From CAXXFQ01 sp963674475 (GTDB lineage Bacteria > Planctomycetota > Planctomycetia > Pirellulales > Thermoguttaceae): a stretch of DNA of 64,000 bases. The stretch spans positions 868,001 through 932,000 of the forward strand of contig CAXXFQ010000024.1 in NCBI GenBank assembly GCA_963674475.2, given 5' to 3'. The position numbers and the translations under genes are program-made. The notes beneath the pieces are model-generated. The model was not told the DNA's origin, did no database searches, and saw only the letters and a list, made by a program, of their open reading frames with translations. Shown here one piece after another: positions 24,561 to 33,710 of this stretch (the first letter of the stretch is position 1; each line of letters begins with the position of its first letter).

Positions 24561-25042
24561 ACCGCCCCCCCCTTTTTTGCCAAGTTAGTTTTGAGCGTTT
24601 TCAATTTTGATGTAATGGTTTTTTGCGACTGGCGGAAAAGCGTAAAGATCTAACGCAATTCCGTTATCGCACTTACGGCAATTAGGAGATTTCTCGCGTT
24701 GCTGATAAGACGTTCCACTTTCTTGAAGATCCGCTCGTATTGGAAGTAAAACAAGCCTTTTCCCGTAATGAGATTTTCGATAATTTCCATTTTGTCGACA
24801 AGCGGCTCCTCGCCCTTGTCTTGAAAGCATTTTTTCGGAACCTCCTCCTAAGACACGTCTTAGTACGTACCCTCATTTCCTTTTTCCTTATCCTTTGTGT
24901 CCGTTTTTCCATCAACGAAAACACGCGAGAGATCCGATTTTGCCAAACTGGCCTCTATTGAGCGAGCTTCGCTTGGGCGGTTTGAGTCTTTTCCCCTCTC
25001 TTCGTGTTCAAAACGTTGATGCCTGCTGCAGGAGAAGTCAGC
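24561..25042. other. long leader region upstream of rho
   Basis: About 480 bases without a supported gene. It contains the perfect inverted repeat CTAAGACACGTCTTAG (24848-24863). Frames of 81 codons (minus, 24585-24830) and 73 codons (plus, 24740-24961) exist but are not recognisable. Rho genes in other bacteria are controlled by attenuation in a long leader, which could explain the distance. Confidence 0.4.
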
Positions 25043-26602
25043 ATGTCCTCCAGACCAAGCAATCCAGATTCGACCCCTCCCAACCGCGGTTCCGGTTCCT
25101 CTCGCGATTCGGCCGGTTCCCGAGCTGGAAATAACCGTTACTCCCGTCCCGGCACCCACAATAAGTGGCGACGCTATCCCTCTTCGAAGCGCGGCTCGGA
25201 CGAGATTACCGAAAAAGATTACGATGGTCGCGAACCGCTCTCACTGGCCGAAGAATTGGCCGTTGAACGAGATCGGGGCGTCGAAGAAGTGCCCAAGACC
25301 GAAGACGATATCAAATACGAAAAGATCAAGCAATCCGGCGATACCCATATCGCGCAGTTGCAGAAGATGACAATGCCGGAGTTGATCGAAGAGGCTCGCA
25401 AAGATAACCTCTCCGACGTTCAAGGAATGTCGCGTCAGGATTTGATCTTCAAAATTCTCCGCGAGCGGGTCAAACTCAACGGTCTGATGTACGGCGAAGG
25501 GACGCTGGAGATCTTGCCCGACGGCTTCGGCTTCCTACGGAGTCCCGATTACCACTATCTTTCCTGCCCCGACGACATTTACGTTTCGCCGAGTCAGATT
25601 CGTCGTTTCGGGTTAAAAACCGGCGCGACCGTTTCCGGACAGATCCGTCCGCCGAAGGAGAATGAGCGGTATTTTGCCCTACTTCGGGTCGAAGCGATCA
25701 ACTACGAGGACCCGAATCTGCAGCAGTCAAAGGTTCCATTCGACGACCTGACCCCGTTGCATCCGGACGAACGGATCATGATGGAATACGATTCGAACGA
25801 CCTCAACACGCGTGTGGTCGACATGGTCGTTCCGGTCGGATTCGGGCAACGAGGGTTGATCGTCAGCCCGCCGCGAGCCGGAAAGACGATCCTCATGCAG
25901 CGAATGGCCAAGGCGGCGTTGGCCAACTACCCGAACCTGTATGTCATCATGCTCTTGATTGACGAGCGACCCGAAGAGGTCACCGACATGGAACGGCAGG
26001 TCAAGTGTGCCAACTGCGAAGTGATCAGCTCAACGTTCGACGAAGCAGCCTCTCGACATATTCAAGTTTCCGAAATGGTCCTCGAAAAGGCCAAACGGAT
26101 GGTCGAATACGGCCGTGACGTTTTGATCTTCCTCGATTCGATTACGCGATTAGCACGGGCCTGGAATTCGGAATGCCCCAATTCGGGCAAAATTCTTTCC
26201 GGCGGCGTCGACGCTAACGCCTTGCAGGGCCCCAAGCGATTTTTCGGTTCGGCCCGAAAGGTCGAAGAAGGCGGTTCGTTGACGATCATTGCCACGGCGT
26301 TGGTCGACACGGGAAGTCGGATGGACGAGGTCATTTTTGAAGAATTCAAGGGAACCGGAAACCTCGAAATCGTTCTCGACCGAAAATTGGTCGATCGGCG
26401 GATTTGGCCGGCCATCGACATCAGTGCCAGTGGCACGCGTCGCGAAGAAATACTGATAGATGAGGATGAGTATCGCCGGATTTGCCTTTTGCGTCGGGTG
26501 CTGAACGAAATGAACTCGGCCGAGGCAATGGAAATGCTCACGAACAAACTCAGCAAGGCAAAAACCAACGCCGAGTTCCTAATGAGTCTGAGTTTGACCT
26601 AA
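25043..26602 (+). CDS. rho: transcription termination factor Rho
   Basis: The 519-residue protein has a serine/arginine-rich N-terminal extension (about residues 1-100), the Rho N-domain (MTMPELIEEARKDNL...), the RNA-binding cold-shock-like domain (GTLEILPDGFGFLRSPDYHY) and the hexameric ATPase (Walker A SPPRAGKTILMQ, then LLIDERPEEVTDM, LIFLDSITRLARAWN and GGSLTIIATALVDTGSRMD). Rho loads on untranslated RNA and stops RNA polymerase. ATG 25043 follows CAGGAG with eight bases spacing; starts at 25004 and 25019 are weaker. The N-terminal extension is longer than in E. coli (419 residues), as in many planctomycetes and actinobacteria. Confidence 0.97.
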   Translation: MSSRPSNPDSTPPNRGSGSSRDSAGSRAGNNRYSRPGTHNKWRRYPSSKRGSDEITEKDYDGREPLSLAEELAVERDRGVEEVPKTEDDIKYEKIKQSGDTHIAQLQKMTMPELIEEARKDNLSDVQGMSRQDLIFKILRERVKLNGLMYGEGTLEILPDGFGFLRSPDYHYLSCPDDIYVSPSQIRRFGLKTGATVSGQIRPPKENERYFALLRVEAINYEDPNLQQSKVPFDDLTPLHPDERIMMEYDSNDLNTRVVDMVVPVGFGQRGLIVSPPRAGKTILMQRMAKAALANYPNLYVIMLLIDERPEEVTDMERQVKCANCEVISSTFDEAASRHIQVSEMVLEKAKRMVEYGRDVLIFLDSITRLARAWNSECPNSGKILSGGVDANALQGPKRFFGSARKVEEGGSLTIIATALVDTGSRMDEVIFEEFKGTGNLEIVLDRKLVDRRIWPAIDISASGTRREEILIDEDEYRRICLLRRVLNEMNSAEAMEMLTNKLSKAKTNAEFLMSLSLT

Positions 26603-26799
26603 GTCCCTTTTCATCAAGCGAAAGGCAAAGGCTCGATTGAGGGGAAAAAGTGGTCGCTTGTTTTTTCAACGGGTACCGGGTTGCCGGTCAAGGCGACTCG
26701 GTACTTTCGGCACTTCTTGATCGTGACTAGAAGCCATTTTACCTTGACTCCCTCTCGCAAAAAAACCTTCCTCTTTTGATTTATTGACAGGAGTTATTC

Positions 26800-27336
26800 G
26801 TGAAAACCATTGCAGGAAAAGCCGAAGCCGCCGAAGGACGATTCGCGATTATCGTGGCCCGATTCAACGAAACGATTACCGCTCGACTCTTGGACGGCGC
26901 GATCCATACGTTGACCCAAAAGGGGATTGACGAAAAACAGATCGATGTCGTCTGGGCCCCGGGTTCGTTTGAACTGCCCCTGCTCGCCGATCGGATGGCG
27001 GCATCCGGCCAATATGTCGCGGTGATCGCCCTGGGCGCAGTGATCAAGGGAGAAACGTCACACGACGAACATATCAACCGGGCCGTGAGCACCGCTTTGA
27101 TGGAGCTGGGCTTGCGTCACAGCATTCCGGCGATTTTCGGCGTTTTGACGTGCAACACGATCGAACAAGCAATCGCTCGTTCCGGCGGCGCCGACGCGGG
27201 AACCAAGGATAAATCGCAAGGCAACTATATCGGCAACAAAGGTTGCGAGACGGCCGAAGCGGCCCTGGAGATGGTCAGCCTGCTGCGACAATTACCTTTG
27301 ATGGGCAGCTGCTGCTGTTGCGAAAACCAAGAATAG
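26800..27336 (+). CDS. ribH: 6,7-dimethyl-8-ribityllumazine synthase
   Basis: RibH condenses 5-amino-6-ribitylaminouracil with dihydroxybutanone phosphate in riboflavin synthesis and forms icosahedral or pentameric cages. Seen here: ARFNETITARLLDGA, WAPGSFELPLLADRMA and GAVIKGETSHDEHI with the catalytic histidine. The start is GTG 26800 with ACAGGAG six bases upstream. The 178-residue length exceeds the usual 155 or so, and the extra C-terminus ends GSCCCCENQE, with four cysteines in a row, which is unusual for the family. First gene of a closely set group ribH-nusB-ftsY, a common order for ribH and nusB. No FMN riboswitch is seen upstream. Confidence 0.95.
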   Translation: MKTIAGKAEAAEGRFAIIVARFNETITARLLDGAIHTLTQKGIDEKQIDVVWAPGSFELPLLADRMAASGQYVAVIALGAVIKGETSHDEHINRAVSTALMELGLRHSIPAIFGVLTCNTIEQAIARSGGADAGTKDKSQGNYIGNKGCETAEAALEMVSLLRQLPLMGSCCCCENQE

Positions 27337-27416
27337 AAGGTTTTTTGAGCCGTCATTCTTGAACGTTCCAAATATCGCCCGATAAAAAATCCCTCCCTTT
27401 TTGTGTGACAAAATAA

Positions 27417-27833
27417 ATGTCCAAACGTAGTAAAGCACGCGAACTGGCGTTCCAGTTCCTTTATCAAGACGATTTCAATAAACGGGTCCTTCCGGCCATC
27501 GGAGACTCCATGCTGGAATCTCGCCTGAAGCGACCCGAATTGATCGAATTTGCACGGGACCTGATCGCCGGGGTCCGTCGTAATCGGGACGAGTTGGATC
27601 GACGCATCGCCGAGTCGGCGAAAAACTGGAGCCTCGAACGAATGGCCGCAACCGACCGTTGTGCCTTGCGACTGGGCGCTTACGAGATGCTCTACGGAGA
27701 CACGCCCGCCGCGGTCGCGATCGACGAAGCGATCGAGCTGGCCAAACGGTTCGGAACGGCCCAATCGGCCCATTTCGTCAACGGCGTCCTGGACCAGGTT
27801 CGCAAGGCAAAGGAAGAAGGCACCAAGGGATAA
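27417..27833 (+). CDS. nusB: transcription antitermination factor NusB
   Basis: The 138-residue all-helical RNA-binding protein opens SKRSKARELAFQFLYQDDF and has the family pattern WSLERMAATDRCALRLGAYEML and VAIDEAIELAKRFGTAQSAHFVNGVLD. NusB binds boxA RNA with NusE (S10) and helps antitermination at rRNA operons. The short gap (80 bases) after ribH and the order ribH-nusB are conserved widely, which supports the call. Confidence 0.95.
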   Translation: MSKRSKARELAFQFLYQDDFNKRVLPAIGDSMLESRLKRPELIEFARDLIAGVRRNRDELDRRIAESAKNWSLERMAATDRCALRLGAYEMLYGDTPAAVAIDEAIELAKRFGTAQSAHFVNGVLDQVRKAKEEGTKG

Positions 27834-27899
27834 TCTTCCTTTGGTCTCAAAAAATAAAAAACGAATTCGCATTTTTGATTAAAAAAAGACGGTACTCCG

Positions 27900-28826
27900 A
27901 TGGGCTTGTTCAATAAATTCAAAAAAGGGCTGGTCAAAACCAAGCAGGCGCTGAACACCGACATTCGCGACCTGTTCAAAGCCAAAGGCCGGTTGGTCGA
28001 CGATACGTTCCTCGACGAGCTATTCGCGTCGTTGATTAAGACCGATATGGGCGTCCAAGCAGCCGACGAAACGGTTGAAGAGGTTCGAACGGCGTTTCGC
28101 GGACGGGTCGTCGAGATGGGCGAAGTCCTGGACACGGTCAAAGTAAAGCTCAAATCACTGATGGAGCAACCGGCCGATCCGATCCGTTTTGCCGAAAAAG
28201 GACCAACCGTCATCATGATCGCCGGGGTCAACGGGTGTGGTAAAACAACCTCCATCGCCAAGTTGACCAGTCAATTTCTCTCTGAGGGGAAAAAAGTCGT
28301 TCTCGGAGCGGCCGACACTTTTCGCGCGGCGGCGGTCGAGCAGTTGACCATCTGGGCCAAGCGACTCGGCGCCGAAATCGTCACCGGCCCTGAAGGCAGC
28401 GACCCGGCCAGCGTGGCCCATAAGACGGTCGAACGGGCCCAGGAAACCGGCGCCGACGTTTGCATCATCGACACGGCCGGTCGGCTTCAAACGCAAAAGA
28501 ACTTGATGCTGGAGCTTTCAAAAATTCACCGAGTTATCGGCAATCTGATCCCCGACTCGCCGCACGAGGTGATCCTTGTCCTCGACGCGACCACCGGCCA
28601 AAACGGCATCTCTCAGGCGAAACATTTTACCGAAGCGGTCCAATGCACGGGCATCATCTTGGCCAAACTCGATGGCACGGCCAAGGGGGGCGTCGTCGTG
28701 ACGATTCGTCGCGAGGTCGGGCTGCCGGTCAAGTATGTCGGCGTCGGGGAAGGGTCCGACGACCTAGAGCTGTTCGAACCGGAGCCGTTTGTCGAAGCAC
28801 TGTTCGAGCAGGGAGAAGAGAGCTAG
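27900..28826 (+). CDS. ftsY: signal recognition particle receptor FtsY
   Basis: The 308-residue GTPase has the helical N domain (MGLFNKFKKGLVKTKQALN...) and the NG domain with G1 GVNGCGKTTSIAKL, DTFRAAAVEQL, DTAGRLQTQKNLM (G3), the DATTGQN segment and TKLDGTAKGG-like LAKLDGTAKGGVVV (G4). It docks the SRP-ribosome complex at the membrane for co-translational insertion. It lacks the long acidic A domain of E. coli FtsY, as is common outside proteobacteria. It ends at a TAG that is part of a dispersed CTAGCAGCC repeat. Confidence 0.95.
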   Translation: MGLFNKFKKGLVKTKQALNTDIRDLFKAKGRLVDDTFLDELFASLIKTDMGVQAADETVEEVRTAFRGRVVEMGEVLDTVKVKLKSLMEQPADPIRFAEKGPTVIMIAGVNGCGKTTSIAKLTSQFLSEGKKVVLGAADTFRAAAVEQLTIWAKRLGAEIVTGPEGSDPASVAHKTVERAQETGADVCIIDTAGRLQTQKNLMLELSKIHRVIGNLIPDSPHEVILVLDATTGQNGISQAKHFTEAVQCTGIILAKLDGTAKGGVVVTIRREVGLPVKYVGVGEGSDDLELFEPEPFVEALFEQGEES

Positions 28827-28870
28827 CAGCCGGTTTCACTTTGCAGCCTGTCGAAGAAAGAACTGCTAGC
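28823..28870. repeat. CTAGCAGCC-type repeat after ftsY
   Basis: CTAGCAGCCGGTT (28823-28835) overlaps the ftsY stop codon and differs by one base from the two CTAGCAGCCCGTT copies at 38509 and 38639. CTGCTAGC at 28863-28870 gives an inverted partner, so the stretch may fold into a hairpin at the mRNA end. Confidence 0.55.
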
Positions 28871-28933
28871 AAAACATCTCCATTCAGAACGGCCGGGACG
28901 ACAGATTGACCGGTATTGATTTGCGATCCGGCT

Positions 28934-29602
28934 CTATTTCTTCTGCTCTTGTTTCATCAGCTCCAGCGCCGGCCAGAGACTCGGATCTTCCCGATACGGC
29001 ATCGGCGCGCCCGGTCCAAGTGTCAGTTCGCCTCGCTCTCGGTCGACCACAGCATACGTAAAACCGATCGCCATGTGCTCGGTCGGGTCGAATCCGGTCA
29101 GTGCCTCTGCCGAAATGGCCCCCTGCAACAGGTAGCCGTTCGACTGAATCTCACTTAGGACAGCCAGCTGATTTTCATGAACCGGCCCATGCGGTTCGCG
29201 CGCCCGATTGATCGGCAAGACCCCCACGCACGGTTTTTGCAGATCGGGTCCGTCACCGCCCGGGAGGAAGTAAAACCGGTGACAAAACCGCCCGGCTCGG
29301 TGAACCGTTTTTATATTTCTCGTATCGATCCAAATTTGCAAGCCGTCGCTATCTTCCGGCTTCGAAGCCCGGCACCAAGGCGATTGTTTTTTTCCAAAAA
29401 CCGTCAACCAAAAAGCGATCCCCTTTTCATTCCACGCAATCCGAAAGTCAACTCCTTCCCGAGGCGTTTCGAGATCGGTCAAATTGGCCAAGCGACACGT
29501 CTCGTCCAGCGTCGCCCCTTTTGTAGTCCAAAGCGTTTTTCGGTAAAGGCACGGCAACGAGAATTGGAACAGCTGCCGGGGAGAAATTTCGAAGTCGTTC
29601 AT
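28934..29602 (-). CDS. conserved-looking hypothetical protein, possible CBM9-like beta-sandwich
   Basis: The 222-residue protein has no signal peptide and no membrane helix. The stretch DFRIAWNEKGIAFWLTVFGK followed by DSDGLQIWIDTRN and HRFYFLPGG resembles the strand pattern of family-9 carbohydrate-binding or DOMON-like modules, in which 'D(G/S)(V/L)(E/Q)(I/L)(F/W)(I/L)D' is typical. This is an impression from pattern only. ATG 29602 is preferred to a TTG at 29608. It is the last gene on the minus strand below nuoN and may be read with the complex I genes or on its own. Confidence 0.6.
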   Translation of the reverse strand: MNDFEISPRQLFQFSLPCLYRKTLWTTKGATLDETCRLANLTDLETPREGVDFRIAWNEKGIAFWLTVFGKKQSPWCRASKPEDSDGLQIWIDTRNIKTVHRAGRFCHRFYFLPGGDGPDLQKPCVGVLPINRAREPHGPVHENQLAVLSEIQSNGYLLQGAISAEALTGFDPTEHMAIGFTYAVVDRERGELTLGPGAPMPYREDPSLWPALELMKQEQKK

Positions 29603-29800
29603 GACCAAGGAACGCCTTTTTTTGCTTTAGAGCGGTTTTCAGTTAACGGTAACGTCACACCAGGGAGGGAAGAATTTCAATGGTCTTTCCAGGACCGATG
29701 AAAAATAAGTATTTTCAAATAGACGTTGATAACCAGGGCAAAGAAAACGAAGTGCCGTCGAATTCCGAAACGCCCCGCCCTACTCCCTCTCTCCTCTCCA

Positions 29801-30235
29801 TTACGAAAGCTCTTGTCGCCACTGGTTCAACGAATCAAGGTGCCCCCGCACGTTTCCTAACGCTTCTTCAGCCAAAGGCAAAAGGACCGGATGCGATTGC
29901 AGAAAGGTCACACATTGCTCGAGCAAAGGCAAATCGTCTTCAAACTCGGCAATCGTTTTTTCAATCAACAGTTCAGGGCCCACATCGTGAAGCGACGTGA
30001 ATGCCAGGGGGAATTGGCCCGAATCGACTCGGCCGTGACGCTTTCGAATCGCCTCGACAACGCAACCGGCCAAGAGCTGCTGGTTGCGCGCAATAGCGGC
30101 CAAACGCGGTCGGATCTGCCGAGGGTCGCGATGGCTCCACGCTTGGGTCGATTCCAAATACGCCGGGAGGGATCGCAAAAGGATACGCAGGACCCGATTA
30201 AGGACGTCGATCGGATCAGTCAAAAGTTCCGGCAT
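29801..30235 (-). CDS. hypothetical protein downstream of nuoN
   Basis: The 144-residue protein (from ATG 30235) is helical, soluble and leucine-rich, with segments such as DPIDVLNRVLRILLRSLPAYLES and LLEQCVTFLQSHPVLLPLAEEAL. It starts 19 bases after the nuoN stop on the same strand, so it is likely the last-but-one gene of the nuo transcript. I do not recognise the family. The coding character is good and no overlap with another gene exists. A function in complex I assembly would be only a guess from position. Confidence 0.6.
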   Translation of the reverse strand: MPELLTDPIDVLNRVLRILLRSLPAYLESTQAWSHRDPRQIRPRLAAIARNQQLLAGCVVEAIRKRHGRVDSGQFPLAFTSLHDVGPELLIEKTIAEFEDDLPLLEQCVTFLQSHPVLLPLAEEALGNVRGHLDSLNQWRQELS

Positions 30236-30254
30236 GATGATCAAAATTTCTTCT

Positions 30255-31841
30255 CTAGAACAACAACGACGTTGCCGCTTGGGTCCAAATAAACAGGCCG
30301 TTCCACCAAATGCCCCAAAGGATGATCGGCAAAGTCAAAGCGAGGATAAACCAACCACGAACCGACCAGCAGATTGGGATTTGGATCCGTTTTTCAAACG
30401 CCTCGGGCGCGTTCTCGATCGTCATCACCTTGGCGACTCGCAGGTAGTAAAACAGGCTCAACACGGTATTGAGCGCCCCGATGACGACCAACCAAATCAA
30501 ACCGGCGTTCCAAACCGAGGCGAAGGCGGCAAATTTCGCGGCAAAACCGGCAAGCGGCGGCAAGCCGATAAAGCTAAACAACGTCACCGAAAACAAAACG
30601 GCCAACCCCGGCGAGGTCTGAACCAGCCCCTTCAGCGCGCCGACCGATTCGTTGCCCACCTGATCGCGGACGAAAGCGATCGTCGCAAAAGCAACCAGGT
30701 TCATCAGCAGGTAAATTGACACGTAAAAGGCGGTCGCACTGGCGGCCGTCCGAGCGTCGACCAGATTGGTCCCGATCAAGGCCGAAATGGCGGCCACCGG
30801 CATCAGCATATATCCGGCATGAGCGATCGTCGAGTAGGCGAAGAGTCGTTTCAGATTATTTTGCCCGTAGGCGGTCAAGTTGCCGAACGTGCAGCTCATT
30901 GCCGCCAACGTTCCGATCGAACCGGTCATGAACCATCGAACCGGTTCCAACGCCGCCAGTCCGGCCGGATCGGCAACATACCCCAAGCCGATCACCAAAC
31001 GAATCAACAGCCCCAACGCGGCCGCTTTCGAGGCGATCGACAAAAAGGCGGCCACTTCGGCCGTGGCCCCTTCGAAAACGTCGGGCGCCCAACTGTGAAA
31101 CGGAAAGACCGACAGTTTGAACGCCAGCCCAACCAGGATCATCAAACCGCTTAAAACCAGGACCAGATAACGATCGGCCATCGGTTCGTTTTGGAGCAGC
31201 TCGGCCAGCATTTTCCCCATCGTCGGCAAATGGGCCGTTCCGAGGGTTCCGACCAAAAGGCTGATCCCGTAGAGCATGATCCCCGCGGTCGCCGCGCCAT
31301 AGACGGCGTATTTAATCGCCGCCTCACTGCCGAAGCGCTGCCCGCGAACCATCCCGGCCAAAATATACGACGGCACACTGACCATTTCGACCGCCAGAAA
31401 GACGATCAACATATGGTTGGCCGAGACCATCAGGCACATCCCGACCGTCGCTCCGACGATCAGGGTGAACAGCTCGACATCGTTGTCCCGATCCAAGGCT
31501 CTCGTCAGCCGGGTCATTATGGCAAAAAGCACAATGAACCCGATCAGCAACGTGCGAAAGTAGATCGAAAACGAGTCGCCGACCAACAGTCCGGTAAAGA
31601 GCGGCGTCGCTTTTTCGGCGATCGCGACCCCGAGCGATTCCCACGGTTTCAACAACCACAGGGCACTGAGTGAACCGGCCACCGTCAACCAAAACGGCCC
31701 ACTCCGCCATCGGGGCAGGAACATCTTGGCCAATAACAACACGATCACCAGTCCGCACAAGACCAGCTCGGGGGCAAACGCGCCGAGTGAGACTTGAAAG
31801 GTATCGCTAAACGTATTTTTAAGTAATTCTTGGAAGCTCAC
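30255..31841 (-). CDS. nuoN: NADH-quinone oxidoreductase subunit N
   Basis: The 528-residue antiporter-like membrane subunit of complex I has about fourteen helices. It carries the family signatures FPFHSWAPDVFEGATAEVAA, KRLFAYSTIAHAGYMLM and FIGLPPLAGFAAKF. NuoN is one of three proton-pumping arms homologous to Mrp antiporters. Its ATG overlaps the nuoM stop by four bases (31838-31841), a sign of translational coupling. The residues used for proton transfer (lysine in the KRLFAYS helix, lysine before FPFHSW) are present. Confidence 0.95.
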   Translation of the reverse strand: MSFQELLKNTFSDTFQVSLGAFAPELVLCGLVIVLLLAKMFLPRWRSGPFWLTVAGSLSALWLLKPWESLGVAIAEKATPLFTGLLVGDSFSIYFRTLLIGFIVLFAIMTRLTRALDRDNDVELFTLIVGATVGMCLMVSANHMLIVFLAVEMVSVPSYILAGMVRGQRFGSEAAIKYAVYGAATAGIMLYGISLLVGTLGTAHLPTMGKMLAELLQNEPMADRYLVLVLSGLMILVGLAFKLSVFPFHSWAPDVFEGATAEVAAFLSIASKAAALGLLIRLVIGLGYVADPAGLAALEPVRWFMTGSIGTLAAMSCTFGNLTAYGQNNLKRLFAYSTIAHAGYMLMPVAAISALIGTNLVDARTAASATAFYVSIYLLMNLVAFATIAFVRDQVGNESVGALKGLVQTSPGLAVLFSVTLFSFIGLPPLAGFAAKFAAFASVWNAGLIWLVVIGALNTVLSLFYYLRVAKVMTIENAPEAFEKRIQIPICWSVRGWFILALTLPIILWGIWWNGLFIWTQAATSLLF

Positions 31842-33655
31842 CGTGCCGACTCCGTCTCCCTTGAGGTCAAACTGGATACGGACGACGGGGCCGGTTTCGT
31901 AAGGTCCGGCGCGATCGGGTTATCCGTGATTTCTTCTTCGTGAAGCGTTTCTTCTCGCTCGATTTTCAAGCGGGGCAGTTCGACCCGCTCCATCCAGACC
32001 GCCATGTCGCCAAGCGTTTTATTCACACTCGGTGTGGTGTAATCCAAAACCGCACGCGGCCAAACGCCGAAGAGGACCGCCAAGGCCAAAAGCGGCGCTC
32101 CGATCGCGATTTCTCGCGGCGTCATCCGGTGCAGCGACTCGCCATGCGGACCTTTGTATTCCGGACCGAGATAGACCCGTTGAATAGTCCAAAGGATATA
32201 CGCGGCTGTCAGGATCACGACCGAGGCGGAAATAACGGCCAAGACCGCGCTGTATTTCCAAACCGAAAGGGTGACGAGCACCTCACCGATGAATCCGCAA
32301 AGTCCCGGCAGGCCCAACGCGGCGAAAAAGATTCCCATCGCCATGCCGCTGTAAATTGGCATCTTCGCAAACAGACCGCCAAACTTATCCAAATCCCGGT
32401 GGTGAACCCGTTCGTAAATCACCCCGACCATAAAGAACATCCCGGCCGAGCTGATCCCGTGGGCAACCATCTGGAACATCGCCCCGTTCATACCGAGGCT
32501 CCAATAGTCGGTCGACATCAGATTCCCGGCCGTGATCGTCCAGACACCCATCCCCAGGACGACGTAGCCCATGTGACTGATCGAGCTGTAGGCCACCAGA
32601 CGCTTGAAGTCTTTTTGAGCCATCGCGGCAAACGCCCCGTAGACCATACTGAGCGCGCCAAGACCGCAGACGAACCAGGCTAATTCATACGCGGCCGCCG
32701 GACAGATCGGGTAGCAAATTCGAAGGATACCGTACCCGCCCATCTTCAAGAGCACCCCGGCCAGGATCATCGAGATCGGCGTCGGGGCCTCGACGTGGGC
32801 ATCGGGCAACCAGGTGTGAATCGGTACCGCGGGGACTTTCACCAAAAAGCCCAACAGCAACAGCAAAAAGGCCCACCACTGGATCGATTTCCCCCAGAGC
32901 AAATCTTGATCGAACGGCGAGTTTTCCATTTGGCCCATCTCGGCCAGGGCCAGAAGGTTGAACGTATGAATCGGACCTTCCGGCGTCTGCTGGACGACGG
33001 ACGAATCGATTTTACAAGCAGTCAACTGCTGTGGGCTAAGCGTGTTCAAGTCACTGGCGAAGTAGAGCATCAACAACGCGACCAACATCAAGACACTTCC
33101 GACCAACGTGAAGAGGAAGAACTTGATCGCCGCGTATTCCTTTCGCGGCCCGCCCCAGACACCGATCAGGAAGTACATCGGCAAGAGCATCACTTCCCAA
33201 AAGACGTAGAACAGGAAAAAGTCCAACGCCATGAAGACGCCCAACATTCCGGTTTCCAACAGCAGAAACAGGATGCAATACGCCTTGACGTGTTTCTCGA
33301 TCGGGAAACTGGCCGCCATCGCCAACATGCACAAAAACGACGTCAGGATAATCAGCGGAAAGCTGATCCCGTCGATGCCGAAAAAGTAGTAGATGTTGAA
33401 CGACGGTATCCAGTCGACGCTAAAGGCGTGTTGGATCTCGCCGTTGCCCATGGCAAACCGAAGCGACTCGGCATCCGAGCCGCCGGGGATCGCGATCAAA
33501 AGCGTCACCAGAAAGACGGCAAACGTCACGCAAAACGAAAAAGTCTTGATCAGGTTGCTCGACCCCTTCGGCAGGAAGCAGATCAACAGGGCTGCCGCCG
33601 CGGGAAGGAAGACGACCAGGCTCAAAACGACCAGTGGGTTGTTGGGTAAAAACAT
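31838..33655 (-). CDS. nuoM: NADH-quinone oxidoreductase subunit M
   Basis: The 605-residue proton-pumping subunit shows VPAVPIHTWLPDAHVEAPTP, MAQKDFKRLVAYSSISHMG and GLPGLCGFIGEVLVTL, the standard NuoM landmarks, and a conserved glutamate in the FWEVMLLPMYFLIG helix. It is about 100 residues longer than E. coli NuoM: there is an extra hydrophilic loop (about residues 200-250, SDLNTLSPQQ...) and an acidic, proline-rich cytosolic tail of about 60 residues ending in ETESAR. Start ATG 33655; nuoL ends 55 bases upstream. Confidence 0.95.
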   Translation of the reverse strand: MFLPNNPLVVLSLVVFLPAAAALLICFLPKGSSNLIKTFSFCVTFAVFLVTLLIAIPGGSDAESLRFAMGNGEIQHAFSVDWIPSFNIYYFFGIDGISFPLIILTSFLCMLAMAASFPIEKHVKAYCILFLLLETGMLGVFMALDFFLFYVFWEVMLLPMYFLIGVWGGPRKEYAAIKFFLFTLVGSVLMLVALLMLYFASDLNTLSPQQLTACKIDSSVVQQTPEGPIHTFNLLALAEMGQMENSPFDQDLLWGKSIQWWAFLLLLLGFLVKVPAVPIHTWLPDAHVEAPTPISMILAGVLLKMGGYGILRICYPICPAAAYELAWFVCGLGALSMVYGAFAAMAQKDFKRLVAYSSISHMGYVVLGMGVWTITAGNLMSTDYWSLGMNGAMFQMVAHGISSAGMFFMVGVIYERVHHRDLDKFGGLFAKMPIYSGMAMGIFFAALGLPGLCGFIGEVLVTLSVWKYSAVLAVISASVVILTAAYILWTIQRVYLGPEYKGPHGESLHRMTPREIAIGAPLLALAVLFGVWPRAVLDYTTPSVNKTLGDMAVWMERVELPRLKIEREETLHEEEITDNPIAPDLTKPAPSSVSSLTSRETESAR

Positions 33656-33710
33656 GGTGGTTTATTCTTTAAATTTTTTGGTTTCACCGAGTGAGGACAG
33701 CCGCAAAAGA

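Noticed and set aside
24585..24830. Minus-strand frame of 81 codons with several cysteines upstream of rho
   Set aside because: CRKC-like spacing was noted, but no ribosome binding site, no recognised family and poor codon use; kept only as intergenic.
24740..24961. Plus-strand frame of 73 codons before rho with a hydrophobic middle
   Set aside because: It looks like a membrane segment by chance in AT-rich sequence; no initiation signal and no known family.
26603..26799. Possible FMN riboswitch upstream of ribH
   Set aside because: The conserved FMN element (AGGGGCAGGGTGAAATTCCC...GACCGGCGGT type) is not present in the 200-base leader.
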